Shown one piece after another: positions 6,180 to 6,545 of a DNA stretch of 6,545 nucleotides. This DNA comes from JBICHM01 sp043101835 (lineage in GTDB: Bacteria > Planctomycetota > Phycisphaerae > Phycisphaerales > UBA1924): the NCBI GenBank assembly GCA_043101835.1, contig JBICHM010000143.1:1-6545 (forward strand). The letters run 5' to 3'. How positions within the stretch are numbered: position 1 is the first letter of the stretch; the number at the start of each line of letters is the position of its first letter. The notes under the pieces are model-generated. The model was given only the letters and a program-made list of their open reading frames with translations, had not been told where the DNA came from and did no database searches. The position numbers and the translations under genes are program-made.

Positions 6180-6198
6180 GGGTTCCGGCCCCCTCGGC
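6175..6198 (+). terminator. Hairpin overlapping the stop codon, possible terminator
   Basis: Bases 6175-6182 (GCTGAGGG) pair with 6191-6198 (CCCTCGGC) through 8 base pairs, one of them a G-T wobble, around an 8-base loop. The TGA stop at 6177-6179 lies inside the left arm. Only a weak T-rich stretch follows (6203-6213), so intrinsic termination is uncertain. The placement would separate this gene from the nuoC-like gene downstream. Confidence 0.4.
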
Positions 6199-6204
6199 TA
6201 CACT
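6199..6204 (+). promoter_or_regulatory. Candidate -10 element for the nuoC-like gene
   Basis: TACACT matches 4 of 6 bases of TATAAT. The best -35 at 17-base spacing is CTGAGG (6176-6181), with 3 of 6 matches, inside the hairpin. Transcription would begin near 6211 and leave a leader of about 40 bases. The call is weak and based on composition contrast. Confidence 0.3.
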
Positions 6205-6250
6205 TGGCTTGTCACCGATCGATCCGACCCCCGCCGACGCCGGAGGACGC

Positions 6251-6545
6251 ATGCCTCGCCAGCCCAACCTCGACCACCCGACCTTCGCTCGCGTCAAGGA
6301 AGCCTTCCCCAACAAGCGCTTTCGCGCGACCGAGTTCCGGGGCCAGTCCACGCTCATCGTCGAGCCCGAGGACCTGCACGAGGTCATGGCCTTCCTCCGC
6401 GACGACGAGGCCACGAAGTACAACTTCCTCAGCGATGTGATCGGCGTCGATTACCTGAACTACCCCGCCGACACGCCGGGCCGGTTCGGCGTGATCTACA
6501 ACCTGATCTCCTTCGAGCGCGACGACCGCTTCTTCGTGAAGGCCT
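6251..6545 (+). CDS. nuoC: NADH-quinone oxidoreductase subunit C (complex I 30 kDa type), 5' part only
   Basis: The first 98 residues are visible and the gene runs off the window. The segment YNFLSDVIGVDYLNYP followed by RFGVIYNLIS and RFFVKA has the order and spacing of the NuoC/30-kDa family core (F-L-x-D-x-x-x-VDY, then RF-x-V-x-Y-x-L-x-S). An alpha/beta lead-in with EPEDLHEVMAFLRDD comes before it. NuoC is a peripheral-arm subunit of respiratory complex I, packed against NuoD and NuoB on the cytoplasmic side, and it carries no cofactor itself. ATG 6251 follows GGAGGA at 6242-6247 with 3 bases between, so the start is well supported. The window ends before the family's C-terminal signature, so a NuoCD fusion cannot be excluded. 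The gene just upstream is not nuoB, which is unusual. Lysine content here is normal, unlike the genes to the left. Confidence 0.88.
   Translation, partial: MPRQPNLDHPTFARVKEAFPNKRFRATEFRGQSTLIVEPEDLHEVMAFLRDDEATKYNFLSDVIGVDYLNYPADTPGRFGVIYNLISFERDDRFFVKA

Noticed and set aside
1..6545. CRISPR array, tRNA, rRNA, insertion sequence or other mobile element
   Set aside because: No regularly spaced repeats, cloverleaf with CCA end, rRNA-like conserved blocks, transposase motifs or flanking terminal repeats were seen on either strand.

Overview
The DNA is very GC-rich with strong G/C at third codon positions. It looks like a fragment of a bacterial chromosome. The set of large Ala/Arg/Leu-rich hypothetical proteins, an HPD-less J-like membrane protein, an orphan receiver protein and a NuoC start suggests Planctomycetota, perhaps a Phycisphaerae-like lineage. 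That assignment is inference from the feel of the proteins; there is no rRNA, tRNA or other marker to prove it. No mobile element, CRISPR array or RNA gene was seen, and no gene-free stretch exceeds 80 bases.

Region 1 (1-4456, + strand) is a translationally coupled three-gene unit. It holds the end of a helical, TPR-like protein (to 663), a 952-residue single-pass membrane protein (660-3518) and a 313-residue secreted protein with a Cys4 zinc-ribbon-like motif (3515-4456). The genes join by 4-base GTGA and ATGA stop/start overlaps. The large protein has a degenerate J-like domain at its N-terminus, one membrane segment and a predicted extracytoplasmic helical solenoid. The parts suggest an envelope-associated scaffold or quality-control system, but no function can be assigned. 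This is the best candidate for an undescribed system here.

Region 2 (4457-5413) holds a stand-alone response-regulator receiver protein (4514-5017, +), with a candidate promoter overlapping the stop codon of the preceding gene. It converges on a small orphan gene on the - strand (5030-5413). The two TGA stop codons form the outer ends of one perfect 18-bp palindrome.

Region 3 (5414-6545) starts with a 79-bp divergent intergenic gap. Then comes a 228-residue protein with a TIM-barrel-like look (5493-6179, +), whose start appears leaderless. A hairpin that includes its stop codon follows, and then the 5' part of a nuoC-like complex I subunit gene (6251 to the window edge). nuoA and nuoB are not directly upstream of it.
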